DNA of 64,000 nucleotides. Source: Bacillota bacterium (GTDB lineage: Bacteria; Bacillota; Clostridia; Lachnospirales; Lachnospiraceae). The position numbers and the translations under genes are program-made. The notes under the pieces are model-generated. The model was not told where the DNA came from and ran no database searches. It saw only the letters and a program-made list of their open reading frames with translations. Location of the stretch: the NCBI GenBank assembly GCA_023457255.1, contig JAEWMB010000036.1, positions 127,549 to 191,548 of the forward strand, written 5' to 3'. Below are positions 43,046 through 52,988 of this stretch, one piece after another. Within the stretch, counting starts at the first letter, position 1, and each line of letters starts with the position of its first letter.

Positions 43046-43567
43046 ATGAAAAAGAATATCTTAACGGTAATTATACTTGCTACTACATTAATTAATATGA
43101 CATTAATGATAGTCATGCTGTTTGTATTTCTACCGAATGTAAAACAGACTAACAATTTAATCACCAAGGTAGCACAAACTGTTGATCTGGAACTTGAGAA
43201 TGTAGTTGTAAAGGAGGAGAAGGTTTCTATCTCCGATATCGATACTTATAAGCCTACTGATGTCACAGGTTTAACCGTTAATCTCAAGAAAGAGCAAGGA
43301 GCCGGCAAAACTTATTATGCTGTAATTAAATGGTCCTTAGTACTAAATAAGAATCATAAGGATTACAGTAAAATGAAACCGTTAGTGGAGGCAAATGAAA
43401 GCAGAATCAAAGAGGTGATTCGTACTGAAGTTGAGAAGTATACAGTTAGTAACGTGCAGGAGAACAAAGAGAATATCAAGACCGATGTATTAAAGGTACT
43501 TCAAGATGATGTTTTTGGTTCTGATTTTATTATTAGTGTGACATTTGGTGACTTCGTTACTGAATAG
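43046..43567 (+). CDS. fliL: Flagellar basal body-associated protein FliL
   Basis: A 173-residue single-pass protein: transmembrane helix about residues 6-28 (ILTVIILATTLINMTLMIVM), then an extracytoplasmic domain related to stomatin/SPFH folds. FliL surrounds the stator and increases torque. The ATG at 43046 (GCAAGG ahead) is preferred over an in-frame TTG at 43025. It lies between motB and fliM. Confidence 0.88.
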   Translation: MKKNILTVIILATTLINMTLMIVMLFVFLPNVKQTNNLITKVAQTVDLELENVVVKEEKVSISDIDTYKPTDVTGLTVNLKKEQGAGKTYYAVIKWSLVLNKNHKDYSKMKPLVEANESRIKEVIRTEVEKYTVSNVQENKENIKTDVLKVLQDDVFGSDFIISVTFGDFVTE

Positions 43568-43598
43568 AACAGATTTCTTGAGGTTGGGAGGCTAAACG

Positions 43599-44576
43599 AT
43601 GGGAGATGTATTATCCCAAAGCGAAATAGACAATCTGTTGGCTGCACTTAGCAGTGGTGAACTTGATGCAGATGAATTCAAGGAGACGGGTGAGAAACAA
43701 ATAAAGAATTATGATTTCCACCGCCCATCAAAGTTTTCGAAGGAACACCTAAGGACACTTGATATTATATTCGAACATTATGGCAGATTGTTGTCAACTC
43801 ATCTGCCGGCGTATCTAAGAAAGAATGTACAAGTGGAGGTTATTAACTCTGAAGCTGTTGTGTATCAGGAATTTACCAATGCGCTGTCCAACCCTGTTTT
43901 GCTTGGTATCATAGATTTCTCTCCTCTGGAGGGAAATATTATAATTGAATTAGCAGAGAATGTTGGCTATGCTATAGTCGACCGTATGCTTGGAGGTAGT
44001 GGTAATCCACTTGAAAAATCCAGAGATTTTTCTGAAATTGAATTGGTTATTATCGAGAGAATCTTTACGGTTATGACTAATATTTTGGCAGAACCTTGGG
44101 CGAATGTTGTGAGACTAAACCCAAGATTGATTCGTATCGAGACAAACTCGCAATTTGCTCAGATTATATCGCCAAGTGACATGGCCTCAATTGTAACCTT
44201 GAACATAAAAATAGGAAATATTGAGGGTATGATGAATGTTTGCCTTCCATATGCTTGCTTGGAAGTAATTATTGATAAGTTGAATACGAAATATTGGTAC
44301 TCTACGATGCAGGAAAAAGGAGATTCCAATTATCAGGAATTTATTGAAACTGCGATTGCGAAAGCTAGAATACCAGTGAAAGCAGTACTTGGTAAAAGCA
44401 GTATTTCGTTAAATGAGTTAATTCATATGCAAAAAGGCGACATTATTAAACTGGATCGAAAGATTGACGATGAACTCAGTGTTTATGTGGGAAATATCAA
44501 AAAATTTACAGCGTTACCTGGTGCGTCATCAGATTCTTATGCAGTTAAAATATCAACTATAATAAGAGAGGAGTAG
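43599..44576 (+). CDS. fliM: Flagellar motor switch protein FliM
   Basis: A 325-residue C-ring protein. The N-terminal CheY-P-binding peptide reads VLSQSEIDNLLAAL, the CheC-like middle domain contains GYAIVDRMLGGSG, and the C-terminal SpoA domain ends the protein (ISLNELIHMQKGDIIKLDRK). The ATG at 43599 follows GGGAGG. fliY starts 8 nt after its stop codon. Confidence 0.97.
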   Translation: MGDVLSQSEIDNLLAALSSGELDADEFKETGEKQIKNYDFHRPSKFSKEHLRTLDIIFEHYGRLLSTHLPAYLRKNVQVEVINSEAVVYQEFTNALSNPVLLGIIDFSPLEGNIIIELAENVGYAIVDRMLGGSGNPLEKSRDFSEIELVIIERIFTVMTNILAEPWANVVRLNPRLIRIETNSQFAQIISPSDMASIVTLNIKIGNIEGMMNVCLPYACLEVIIDKLNTKYWYSTMQEKGDSNYQEFIETAIAKARIPVKAVLGKSSISLNELIHMQKGDIIKLDRKIDDELSVYVGNIKKFTALPGASSDSYAVKISTIIREE

Positions 44577-44583
44577 CAAATCG

Positions 44584-45795
44584 ATGGATGGTATGTTATC
44601 TCAAGAAGAGATTAACGCTCTATTAAATGGCATGGGTACCGAAAATGTAGAAACCGCTGCTGATCTCGAATCACTCACGGATTCTGAAATTGATGCTCTG
44701 GGGGAAATGTCAAATATCAGTATGGGGACCGCTGCAACAACGCTTTCTGCACTGGTAAATCAAAAAGTAACAATCACAACTCCAAAAGTATCCTATGCTA
44801 AGTGGGAAGATTTATTGTCAGCGTATGATCGCCCATGTGTTTTTATTCAGATTTATTATAAGGATGGTTTAGATGGAAATAACATCTTAGTCCTAAAAGA
44901 GAAGGATGTAAAGATTATCACCGACCTAATGATGGGCGGAGATGGAGTAAATAGTGAGGGAGAGTTATCGGAGCTTCATTTAAGTGCAATTGGAGAAGCA
45001 ATGAACCAGATGATGGGTTCCGCATCCACATCACTTTCCTCTATGTTAGAGAAAAAGGTGGACATCTCTCCGCCGGTAGCAAGTATTGTAGATATCCCAG
45101 AGGTGATCAATGGGGGAGATATTGCGGATTTCTTAAAGGGACGATTTGTAAAAGTATCTTTTCGTATGGTAATTGGTGATTTGGTGGATAGTGAACTGAT
45201 GCAATTATATCCTTTTGATTTTGCCAGGGATTTATATGACCAATTTATGAGATATACCGAAACAGAAACAAATGCAGCCACAGGATATTCTCAACAACAG
45301 TCAAAAAAAGAAGAATCAGTAACACCTGCTCCGGAACCAGTTACAAAAAACAATTCGTTTACACAGGACATGGAAAACACTATGAAGATGCAAACACCAC
45401 AAATGCAGCCGCAGGGGATGCCACTTCAGGGAACGGCTATGCAGGGAATACCTTTACAAGGTATGAATATGCAGCAAGTACCGCAAGGGATGGTACAAAA
45501 TGTGAATATAGCACCTGCACAATTTCAGCCATTTGTTAGTACTGGAAGTCCTCTGTTGCAGACAGAGAATATTGATTTGTTATTGGATGTGCCTTTGGAG
45601 GTCACAGTAGAACTTGGCAGAACAAGTAAATCTATTCGAGAAATACTTGATTTTGCACCAGGAACTATTGTAGAATTAAATCGACTCGCTGGTGAACCAA
45701 TTGACGTTTTAGTAAATGGAAAGTACGTCGCCAAGGGTGAAGTAGTTGTAATCGAAGAAGCGTTTGGTATTCGGGTTACAGATATTATTAAATAA
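44584..45795 (+). CDS. fliY: Flagellar switch phosphatase FliY (FliN-type C-ring protein)
   Basis: A 403-residue protein combining a FliM-like N-terminal peptide (GMLSQEEINALLNGM), a CheC-like phosphatase domain with two active-site helices (EIDALGEMSNISMG and LSAIGEAMNQMMGSAS) and a C-terminal FliN/SpoA domain (VPLEVTVELGRTSKSIREIL). Such proteins build the C-ring and dephosphorylate CheY-P. The linker (about 255-320) is rich in Met, Gln, Gly and Pro with near-repeats such as PLQGTAMQGIPLQGMNMQQ. Ribosome-binding site GAGAGGAG. cheY follows. Confidence 0.95.
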   Translation: MDGMLSQEEINALLNGMGTENVETAADLESLTDSEIDALGEMSNISMGTAATTLSALVNQKVTITTPKVSYAKWEDLLSAYDRPCVFIQIYYKDGLDGNNILVLKEKDVKIITDLMMGGDGVNSEGELSELHLSAIGEAMNQMMGSASTSLSSMLEKKVDISPPVASIVDIPEVINGGDIADFLKGRFVKVSFRMVIGDLVDSELMQLYPFDFARDLYDQFMRYTETETNAATGYSQQQSKKEESVTPAPEPVTKNNSFTQDMENTMKMQTPQMQPQGMPLQGTAMQGIPLQGMNMQQVPQGMVQNVNIAPAQFQPFVSTGSPLLQTENIDLLLDVPLEVTVELGRTSKSIREILDFAPGTIVELNRLAGEPIDVLVNGKYVAKGEVVVIEEAFGIRVTDIIK

Positions 45796-45881
45796 GTAAT
45801 ACGATTTTTTAACGCCGGAAGACGGTATGTTATAAAATGGTATACAGCTATTACAGATCAAAGAATAGGAGAAACAAAGTT

Positions 45882-46244
45882 ATGGCAAAAAGTATTTTAA
45901 TTTGTGATGATGCAGCTTTCATGAGAATGATGATTAAAGATATTCTTACAAAGAATGGTTATTCCGTTGCGGGAGAAGCAGAGAATGGATTAAAAGCTGT
46001 AGAAAAGTACAACGAGACAAAGCCTGATTTAGTAATGATGGATATTACAATGCCGGAGATGGATGGAATTCAAGCGTTAAAGAAGATTAAAACAGCAGAT
46101 CCAAATGCGACAGTGATTATGTGTTCTGCGATGGGACAGCAAGCGATGGTGATTGAATCGATTCAATCAGGAGCAAAAGATTTTATCGTTAAGCCATTCC
46201 AGGCAGACCGTGTACTTGAGGCGGTTAAGAAGGCGATTGGCTAA
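45882..46244 (+). CDS. cheY: Chemotaxis response regulator CheY
   Basis: A 120-residue single-domain receiver. The acidic pair is Asp9-Asp10, the phosphorylation site Asp54 (MMDITMPEMDG), with Ser82 and Lys104 as switch and conserved residues. Phosphorylated by CheA, it binds FliM and FliY; FliY and CheC remove the phosphate. The ATG at 45882 has AATAGGAG ahead. Its stop codon overlaps the fliO start by one base. Confidence 0.96.
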   Translation: MAKSILICDDAAFMRMMIKDILTKNGYSVAGEAENGLKAVEKYNETKPDLVMMDITMPEMDGIQALKKIKTADPNATVIMCSAMGQQAMVIESIQSGAKDFIVKPFQADRVLEAVKKAIG

Positions 46245-46660
46245 TGTGTTCTCTTTCTCAGATTATAGTTGCAACAGAGGCAGATTCGTCTCTACCGGTT
46301 TATAATTCTTCCAAGAGTTGGTTTGAGTTGCTTGGATTGCTTCTGTTGTTTATTTTTATTGTTGTCGGTTGCTACTTTACAACAAGATTTGTTGCAAATA
46401 AGCAATTGCGGCAGAAGAAATATAATAATTTTAAAGTGATTGATACTTATCGAATAACACAAAATAAGTTTTTGCAGATTGTTCAGATTGGGACACGTTA
46501 TGTTGTGATATCAATTACAAAAGACAATATTTCCTTTATCGCGGAAGTTTATGAGGAAGAGCTGCTGCATAAAGAAGAAACTGAGGCGAAGAAAGAGATA
46601 AACTTTAAGCAGATCTTGTCAGAGATGGCAGGAAAAAATAAAACAAATGGAAAAGGTTGA
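46244..46660 (+). CDS. fliO: Flagellar biosynthetic protein FliO (FliZ)
   Basis: A 138-residue membrane protein with one transmembrane helix (WFELLGLLLLFIFIVVGCYF) and a cytosolic domain with the FliO pattern (RQKKYNNFKVIDTYRITQNK). FliO helps assemble the FliP ring in the export gate. It overlaps cheY by one base and fliP closely follows, the usual cheY-fliO-fliP order. Confidence 0.88.
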   Translation: MCSLSQIIVATEADSSLPVYNSSKSWFELLGLLLLFIFIVVGCYFTTRFVANKQLRQKKYNNFKVIDTYRITQNKFLQIVQIGTRYVVISITKDNISFIAEVYEEELLHKEETEAKKEINFKQILSEMAGKNKTNGKG

Positions 46661-46668
46661 TATATGCT

Positions 46669-47511
46669 ATGACGTCTAAATGTAATCTTATCAATAAGAA
46701 GACTTTCCTTACTGGGCTTTTCGTCATTATGGTGTTTGTATTAACCTTTTTTTGTGCTACTCCAAAAAAAGTATATGCCTCTGAGGTGAACAGAACAACA
46801 AGTGAATCCACAGCGAACACGGATGATAAGGCAGTAAATAATAATGATTTAACTTTTTATTTTAACTCTGGAGAAGGGACAGGCTCGCTATCGGCAACTC
46901 TTCAGATGCTCCTAATCTTAACCGTGATTACTTTGGCACCTTCGATACTAATTATGCTAACATCATTTATTCGAATTATCGTGGTGCTTCACTTTGTCCG
47001 TTCTGCCTTAGGAACACAGACAACTCCTCCTAATCAGGTATTGATTGGATTGGCGTTGTTTTTGACGTTGTTTATTATGTCACCAATACTCACAAACATT
47101 AATGCCAATGCCATCCAGCCTTTATCAAAGGGAGAGATCACGCAAGAGCAAGCTTTTGAAAAAGGATTGGAGCCACTGAGGGATTTTATGTTTGATCAGA
47201 CTAATGAAAAAGATATGCATTTATTTCTTGATATTGCCGGAGTTACAGAAGTTGAAAGCAGAGCTGATGTCCCATCTACAGCATTAATTCCTGCATTTAT
47301 CATAAGTGAGTTAAGAGCGGCTTTTATTATTGGTTTTCTGATATACATACCATTTTTAGTAATTGATATGGTGGTGGCTTCCACTTTGATGTCGATGGGT
47401 ATGATGATGCTCCCGCCTACGACGATTTCTATGCCATTCAAAATCTTATTATTTATTATGGCGGATGGATGGAGTTTAGTCATTGGATCAGTAATCAAAA
47501 GCTTTTACTGA
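46669..47511 (+). CDS. fliP: Flagellar export gate protein FliP
   Basis: A protein of about 280 residues with a cleavable-looking signal peptide (LTGLFVIMVFVLTFFCATP, cut probably after VYA) and the FliP core (TVITLAPSILIMLTSFIRII; IIGFLIYIPFLVIDMVVAS; PFKILLFIMADGWSLV). Five copies form the export gate with FliQ and FliR. The start is uncertain: ATG 46669, or TTG 46657 four codons earlier. fliQ follows after 15 nt. Confidence 0.95.
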   Translation: MTSKCNLINKKTFLTGLFVIMVFVLTFFCATPKKVYASEVNRTTSESTANTDDKAVNNNDLTFYFNSGEGTGSLSATLQMLLILTVITLAPSILIMLTSFIRIIVVLHFVRSALGTQTTPPNQVLIGLALFLTLFIMSPILTNINANAIQPLSKGEITQEQAFEKGLEPLRDFMFDQTNEKDMHLFLDIAGVTEVESRADVPSTALIPAFIISELRAAFIIGFLIYIPFLVIDMVVASTLMSMGMMMLPPTTISMPFKILLFIMADGWSLVIGSVIKSFY

Positions 47512-47526
47512 AAGGAGGGATAGTGT

Positions 47527-47796
47527 ATGGATGAAAATTTATTGGTGGAACTATTACGCCAAACATTATTCTTAATTATCAAGGTATCTTCTCCGATGTT
47601 GATTACTTCACTTGTAATTGGACTTGTGGTAAGTGTATTACAGACGGTTACTTCGGTTCAAGAACAAACCCTCACTTTTGTTCCAAAGTTAATCGGAGTA
47701 TTCCTGGTACTTATGCTTTGCGGTAATTGGATTATGAAAAATATAACGGAATATTTTTGGTACTTAGCAGATAACTTCCGTTACTTTATTCAGTGA
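47527..47796 (+). CDS. fliQ: Flagellar export gate protein FliQ
   Basis: An 89-residue protein with two transmembrane helices (LLRQTLFLIIKVSSPMLITS; FVPKLIGVFLVLMLCGNWIM) and the family loop SVLQTVTSVQEQTLTF. It packs around FliP in the gate. The ATG at 47527 follows AAAGGAGGG. fliR follows directly. Confidence 0.97.
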   Translation: MDENLLVELLRQTLFLIIKVSSPMLITSLVIGLVVSVLQTVTSVQEQTLTFVPKLIGVFLVLMLCGNWIMKNITEYFWYLADNFRYFIQ

Positions 47797-47807
47797 CAGG
47801 TGCTACT

Positions 47808-48575
47808 ATGGTAATACCTGTAGAACAGTTAGTTTTCTTCTTTGTGATACTGGTGAGGATATCCGCATTTATTTATACCGGGCCATTTTTTAGTCTAAGG
47901 AATGTGCCGCAAAAGGTTAAAGTAGGGCTATCACTGGCGATAGCCGTTATATTAAGTCAAACTGTTTCTTATTCAGAATTAGTTTACGAAGGTGTTATTG
48001 GGTTTGCTATTCTTATTATAGGGGAGGCATTAGCGGGTGCCATTATGGGGTTTTTCTCCAATATTTGTTTTCATATTCTTTCTCTAGCGGGACAATTGAT
48101 GGATATGGAAATTGGATTTTCGATGGTGAATGAATTTGATCCGATCTCAAATGTTCAGGTTACAATTACTGCAAACTTCTACCATTATGCAGTAATGCTG
48201 TTGCTATTAATAACGAATATGCATCATTATATTTTAAAAGCACTTGTAGACTCCTATCAGATAATTCCGGTGGGTGGGGCAAAAATTAACCCACTTATTT
48301 ACACTGTAATGATGCAATTTGTTTTGGACTTTTTTGTCATTGCTTTTCGAATCATCTTGCCGATTTTTGCAGCTATGTTAATTGTTAATGTGGTATTAGC
48401 TATCTTAGCTAAGGTAGCACCGCAGATGAATATGTTTGTTATTGGTTTGCAATTAAAAGTGCTTATTGGGCTCATTGTCTTACTGTTTATGACTATGATG
48501 ATTCCGTCGGTTGCAGATTTTATCTTTACGGAAATGATGGGAATGTTAAAAAGTGCAATTGCCTTTTTAACATGA
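47808..48575 (+). CDS. fliR: Flagellar export gate protein FliR
   Basis: A protein of about 255 residues with six predicted transmembrane helices (first VEQLVFFFVILVRISAFIYT) and the conserved RNVPQKVKVGLSLAIAVIL and VAPQMNMFVIGLQLKVLIGL. It is the single-copy plug subunit of the FliPQR gate. The start is taken at ATG 47808 with AGGTG ahead; a GTG at 47793, inside the end of fliQ, has no ribosome-binding site. Confidence 0.94.
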   Translation: MVIPVEQLVFFFVILVRISAFIYTGPFFSLRNVPQKVKVGLSLAIAVILSQTVSYSELVYEGVIGFAILIIGEALAGAIMGFFSNICFHILSLAGQLMDMEIGFSMVNEFDPISNVQVTITANFYHYAVMLLLLITNMHHYILKALVDSYQIIPVGGAKINPLIYTVMMQFVLDFFVIAFRIILPIFAAMLIVNVVLAILAKVAPQMNMFVIGLQLKVLIGLIVLLFMTMMIPSVADFIFTEMMGMLKSAIAFLT

Positions 48576-48597
48576 TGAAAGGTAAGGGAGTGCGTTG

Positions 48598-49719
48598 GTG
48601 TACCTTAAGAACGACAAATATTATGTTGCTTACCGTCTTCAGTTCTTCGCAAAAGAAGGACCCGGCGGTGAAAAAACAGAAGAAGCAACGACCAAAAAGC
48701 TGAGTGATGCCAGAAAAGAAGGTCAGGTTGCCAGAAGTCAGGAGTTAACTACAGCCGCAAGCTTGCTATCACTTTTTTTGGTAGTAAAAATGTTTGCAGG
48801 ATATATCGCCGGCAGCTTTCTTGATGCCTTTTCCGAATTTTATAAAGAGATAGAAGTGCTTGCAAAAGAGGAAATGACCTATAAAATAGGGACAAGGCTA
48901 GTGAATCAGATCGGAATTAACATACTTCTTATCTGCCTTCCAGTTTTCATTACAGGTGTTGTGGTAGCTTTTGTTGTCAATGTATTTCAAGTTAAGTGGA
49001 AAATCACAGGAAAACCACTGCAGCCAAAACTTAACAAAATTAATCCGATGAGCGGATTTAAAAAGATGCTATCCATGGAAAAAATCATGGAATTAGTAAA
49101 GTCAATTATTAAAGTTGGTATCATCATTTATATTGTGTATGATGCTTTAGAAGATCAATTAGGCAAGTTGTATCTGTTGTATGAGATGGGAAACCTAGAG
49201 GCAGTCATTGTATACATTGGTGAAATCGTAATTGATCTGGGTATTAACATTAGTATTATGTTTCTAATTGTAGGCTTCGCGGATTTTATTTATCAGAAGA
49301 TAAAGTTTAAGAAAGATATGCGAATGTCGAAACAAGAGATAAAAGATGAATTCAAGCAACAAGAAGGAGATCCTCAGATTAAGAATAAGATTAGGCAAAA
49401 AATGAGGCAAGCTTCCCAAAGGCGTATGATGCAAAGATTACCGGAAGCAGATGTTGTAATAACCAATCCTACTCATTTTGCATGTGCGCTGAAATATGAT
49501 AAGGAAATATCAGAAGCTCCTATATTAATAGCAAAAGGTGCAGATTTACTTGCTGCTAAAATGAAAGAAGTTGCTAAGGAAAATAAGATACCAATTGTTG
49601 AAAATAAGCCACTGGCTAGAATGCTCTATTATAATGTTGATATTGAATCTGAGATTCCGGGAGAACTTTATCAGATGGTGGCTGAAGTATTAGCTTATGT
49701 ATATTCGTTAAAAACATAG
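48598..49719 (+). CDS. flhB: Flagellar export switch protein FlhB
   Basis: A 373-residue protein with four transmembrane helices after the motif GEKTEEATTKKLSDARKEGQ, and a cytosolic C-terminal domain with the autocleavage site Asn-Pro-Thr-His at about 290-293 (VVITNPTHFACALKYD). FlhB changes export specificity from hook to filament on a signal from FliK. Starts GTG 48598 and TTG 48595 are both possible (AAGGGAG ahead). flhA follows after 21 nt. Confidence 0.96.
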   Translation: MYLKNDKYYVAYRLQFFAKEGPGGEKTEEATTKKLSDARKEGQVARSQELTTAASLLSLFLVVKMFAGYIAGSFLDAFSEFYKEIEVLAKEEMTYKIGTRLVNQIGINILLICLPVFITGVVVAFVVNVFQVKWKITGKPLQPKLNKINPMSGFKKMLSMEKIMELVKSIIKVGIIIYIVYDALEDQLGKLYLLYEMGNLEAVIVYIGEIVIDLGINISIMFLIVGFADFIYQKIKFKKDMRMSKQEIKDEFKQQEGDPQIKNKIRQKMRQASQRRMMQRLPEADVVITNPTHFACALKYDKEISEAPILIAKGADLLAAKMKEVAKENKIPIVENKPLARMLYYNVDIESEIPGELYQMVAEVLAYVYSLKT

Positions 49720-49740
49720 AAAGGAAAGGGGGCAGTAAAG

Positions 49741-51774
49741 ATGAAGAAAACAGATTTAGGTGTTGGCTTATTTATTATCTCTTCCATCATATTCTTAATC
49801 GTTCCAATGCCTGCCATGCTGCTCGATTTTCTTTTGGCATTGAATATTTCGATTTCGATGATTATATTGTTTAATGCACTTTTTTCTCAGGAAGTGCTTA
49901 ATATGTCAACCTTCCCAACGATTCTTCTGTTCACTACGGTTTTCCGTATTTCGTTAAATGTATCCTCTACGAAATTAATATTAACAGATGGAAATCCAGG
50001 AGCCGTTGTTACCCAGTTTGGTAAATTCGTAGGTCAGGGCGATGTTGTCATCGGTGTAATCGTTTTTATAATTTTAATTATTGTTCAGTTTATCGTTATT
50101 AACAAAGGTTCTGAACGTGTATCTGAAGTCACCGCTCGTTTCACTCTGGACGCCATGCCTGGTAAGCAGATGGCTATCGATGCGGATTTAAATACGGGAG
50201 CAATTACAGATGCCCAGGCAAAAGAAAGAAGAGAAAAGATTCAAGAGGAATCCAGTTTCTTCGGAGCGATGGATGGTGCGACAAAGTATGTCAAGGGAGA
50301 TGCAGTAGCAGGGCTGATTATTACTGTAATTAACATGGTAGGCGGTACTATCATGGGAATGATGAAAACAGGAGCACCTGCGGCGGAAGCCTTTAGTAAA
50401 TATGCAATCCTTACCATCGGTGATGGTTTAGTAAGCCAGATCCCTTCCCTGATGATATCTTTAGCAACCGGTATCGTAGTTACTAAGGTAAGTAAAGAGG
50501 CTGATATAGGCGATCTTTTAATGGGGCAGCTCTTTTCTATACCAAAAGTACTGTATATGGTAGGTGGAGCATTAGCCTTTTTAGGCATTGTAACTCCGCT
50601 GCCGTTCTTAGTATTTACAAGTTATGGCGGAATTTTAATTTTCTGCGGAACCATAATCGATAAGAAAATCAAAATTGCTAGTATCGAAGAAGAAGTTTCT
50701 ACAGAAGAAATGTCCGGTGAAGAGATTAGAAAACCGGAGAATGTGGTTTCTTTACTTCAGGTTGACCAAATTGAACTGGAATTTGGATATGGTATCATAC
50801 CATTAGCCGACGTAAATCAAGGCGGTGACCTATTAGACCGTGTTGTTTTGATTAGACGCCAGATTGCATTGGAATTAGGCTGTGTAGTTCCAACCATACG
50901 TTTAAGGGATAATATACAGTTAAATCCAAATCAGTATGTAATTAAGATTAAAGGAATACCGGTAAGTGAAGGTGAAATATTATTCGACCATTATATGGCA
51001 ATGAATCCTGGATATGTGGAAGAAGAGATAACCGGGATTCCTACCTTCGAGCCCTCCTTTCACTTACCGGCACTATGGATTACCGAGAGTCAGAGGGAAA
51101 GAGCAGAATCCTTTGGCTATACTGTTGTTGATCCGCCGTCTATTATCGCAACCCATCTGACCGAAGTGATCCGAGGTCATTTGGATGAGTTACTTACAAG
51201 ACAGGATGTTCAAAATCTTATTAATAATATAACCGAAGCAAATCATACCTTGGTATCCGAACTTGTTCCAAAATTACTTGGTGTTGGTGAGATTCAAAAG
51301 GTATTACAGAATTTATTAAAAGAAGGAATCTCAATTCGTGATTTGGTAACAATTTTTGAAACGTTAGCCGATTATGCATCAACGACCAGGGATACGGATG
51401 TATTAACAGAATATGTACGTCAAAGTCTAAAACGTGCGATTTCAAATAAGTTTTTCCAGTCAAGTGAGATGACTTCTGTAGTAACGCTGGATCCAAAGAT
51501 TGAACAAGAAATCATGAACAGTGTAAAACAGACGGAGCAGGGAGCTTACCTAGCTATAGACCCTGAAAAAACAGGGAATATTATGAAATCAGTAAAAGAA
51601 GAGGTAGAGAAGTTAGAGAACCTGGGAAAAACCCCGATTATTATTACTTCACCAATTGTTCGTATGTATTTTAAAAAGCTTACGAAGGAATATTTTAATG
51701 ATTTAATTGTCATTTCGTATAATGAAATTGAATCCAATGTTGAATTACAATCAGTTGGGATGGTGACTGCATAA
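49741..51774 (+). CDS. flhA: Flagellar export protein FlhA
   Basis: A 677-residue export-gate protein. The N-terminal half has eight or so transmembrane helices and the FHIPEP-family segment (RFTLDAMPGKQMAIDADLNT). The cytosolic half forms the ring that receives substrate-chaperone complexes and FliJ. The ATG at 49741 follows AAAGGAAAGGGGG. The stop codon overlaps the flhF start by one base. Confidence 0.98.
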   Translation: MKKTDLGVGLFIISSIIFLIVPMPAMLLDFLLALNISISMIILFNALFSQEVLNMSTFPTILLFTTVFRISLNVSSTKLILTDGNPGAVVTQFGKFVGQGDVVIGVIVFIILIIVQFIVINKGSERVSEVTARFTLDAMPGKQMAIDADLNTGAITDAQAKERREKIQEESSFFGAMDGATKYVKGDAVAGLIITVINMVGGTIMGMMKTGAPAAEAFSKYAILTIGDGLVSQIPSLMISLATGIVVTKVSKEADIGDLLMGQLFSIPKVLYMVGGALAFLGIVTPLPFLVFTSYGGILIFCGTIIDKKIKIASIEEEVSTEEMSGEEIRKPENVVSLLQVDQIELEFGYGIIPLADVNQGGDLLDRVVLIRRQIALELGCVVPTIRLRDNIQLNPNQYVIKIKGIPVSEGEILFDHYMAMNPGYVEEEITGIPTFEPSFHLPALWITESQRERAESFGYTVVDPPSIIATHLTEVIRGHLDELLTRQDVQNLINNITEANHTLVSELVPKLLGVGEIQKVLQNLLKEGISIRDLVTIFETLADYASTTRDTDVLTEYVRQSLKRAISNKFFQSSEMTSVVTLDPKIEQEIMNSVKQTEQGAYLAIDPEKTGNIMKSVKEEVEKLENLGKTPIIITSPIVRMYFKKLTKEYFNDLIVISYNEIESNVELQSVGMVTA

Positions 51775-52988
51775 TGAATATAAAAAAGTTCCAGGCAACT
51801 TCGGAAAAAGAGGCTATTTTGTTAGCAAAAGAAGAATTAGGAAAAGATGCTATCGTAATGAATATTAAAACGATATCTCCGAAAGGAATATTTAAGCTTT
51901 TTCGAAAGCCTCTGGTAGAAGTAACTGCTGCTGTTGATGAGATGCAGGCACAAAATGAGGAAGTAAAACATCCGAAGGATAGCATAAGAAATAATTCTCA
52001 ACCGGATAGTACCTTCAATCGAGGCTTCCATGTGATGAGCCCGAGGGAGGAATACAATTTCGATAAAGAACCTTCTGCCATTGAAGAAAAGTTAAATAAC
52101 CTTCAGAACATGTTGGCAGAGCAATTGAATAAAACTAGTAAGCCGGAAGAAAAGGCAGAGATAAAGGAGAAGAAAAAAGAGGAAGAAACCTCCCCTAATT
52201 ATGCCTGTGTCAGCTTAGTATACAATCAGTTGGTATCCCATGAAGTCGATGAAAAATATGCAAATCAGATTATATCTGAGATAGAACCGACCTTAAAAAA
52301 GGATACAACAATTGACACTATCTTAGGCAGTTTTTATCAAAAAATCATTTTAAAATTGGGACAGCCAAAAACAATAGAATATGAACAAGGGAAAACGAAA
52401 TACATTTATTTTATTGGTCCAACCGGTGTTGGCAAAACAACTACAATAGCAAAGATTGCCTCTTCTTATAAAGTTTCAAAGCAAGCAAAGGTAGCGTTAA
52501 TTACTTCGGATACTTATCGTATTGCAGCAGTAGAGCAATTAAGAACCTATGCCAATATTTTAGATATTCCACTCCGTGTGATATATTCTGAGACGGAGAT
52601 GAAAGAAGCTATGGATGATTTTAAAGACTATGATCTTGTATTCATCGATACTGCAGGCAGATCTCACAAAAGTAAGGAACAAAGAGATGATATCGATAAA
52701 TTAATTCATATTGTTTCTGAGGAAGACAGAGAAGTATACCTTGTATTAAGCGCTACAACAAAATACAAAGATTTAGTTCGTATTGCTGAAACGTATTCCG
52801 ATATTGTAAATTATCGATTGATTTTTACTAAGCTTGATGAGACAACCGGTATTGGTAATATCTTTAATATTCGTATGTACACCAATGCACCACTGTCTTA
52901 TGCAACATTTGGACAAAATGTTCCGGATGATATCGAAAAAATTGACGCTCAGAGTATTGCACGGCAGTTATTGGGAGGCAATGAATAG
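51774..52988 (+). CDS. flhF: Signal-recognition-particle-like GTPase FlhF
   Basis: A 404-residue GTPase that sets flagellar position. A variable basic N-terminal domain (about 1-125) precedes the NG domain with P-loop FIGPTGVGKTTTIAK (about 212-226), LITSDTYRIAAVEQLRTYA, FIDTAGRSHKSKEQ and IFTKLDETTGIGNIFN. FlhG, encoded next, is its activating ATPase. The ATG overlaps the flhA stop codon. Confidence 0.97.
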   Translation: MNIKKFQATSEKEAILLAKEELGKDAIVMNIKTISPKGIFKLFRKPLVEVTAAVDEMQAQNEEVKHPKDSIRNNSQPDSTFNRGFHVMSPREEYNFDKEPSAIEEKLNNLQNMLAEQLNKTSKPEEKAEIKEKKKEEETSPNYACVSLVYNQLVSHEVDEKYANQIISEIEPTLKKDTTIDTILGSFYQKIILKLGQPKTIEYEQGKTKYIYFIGPTGVGKTTTIAKIASSYKVSKQAKVALITSDTYRIAAVEQLRTYANILDIPLRVIYSETEMKEAMDDFKDYDLVFIDTAGRSHKSKEQRDDIDKLIHIVSEEDREVYLVLSATTKYKDLVRIAETYSDIVNYRLIFTKLDETTGIGNIFNIRMYTNAPLSYATFGQNVPDDIEKIDAQSIARQLLGGNE

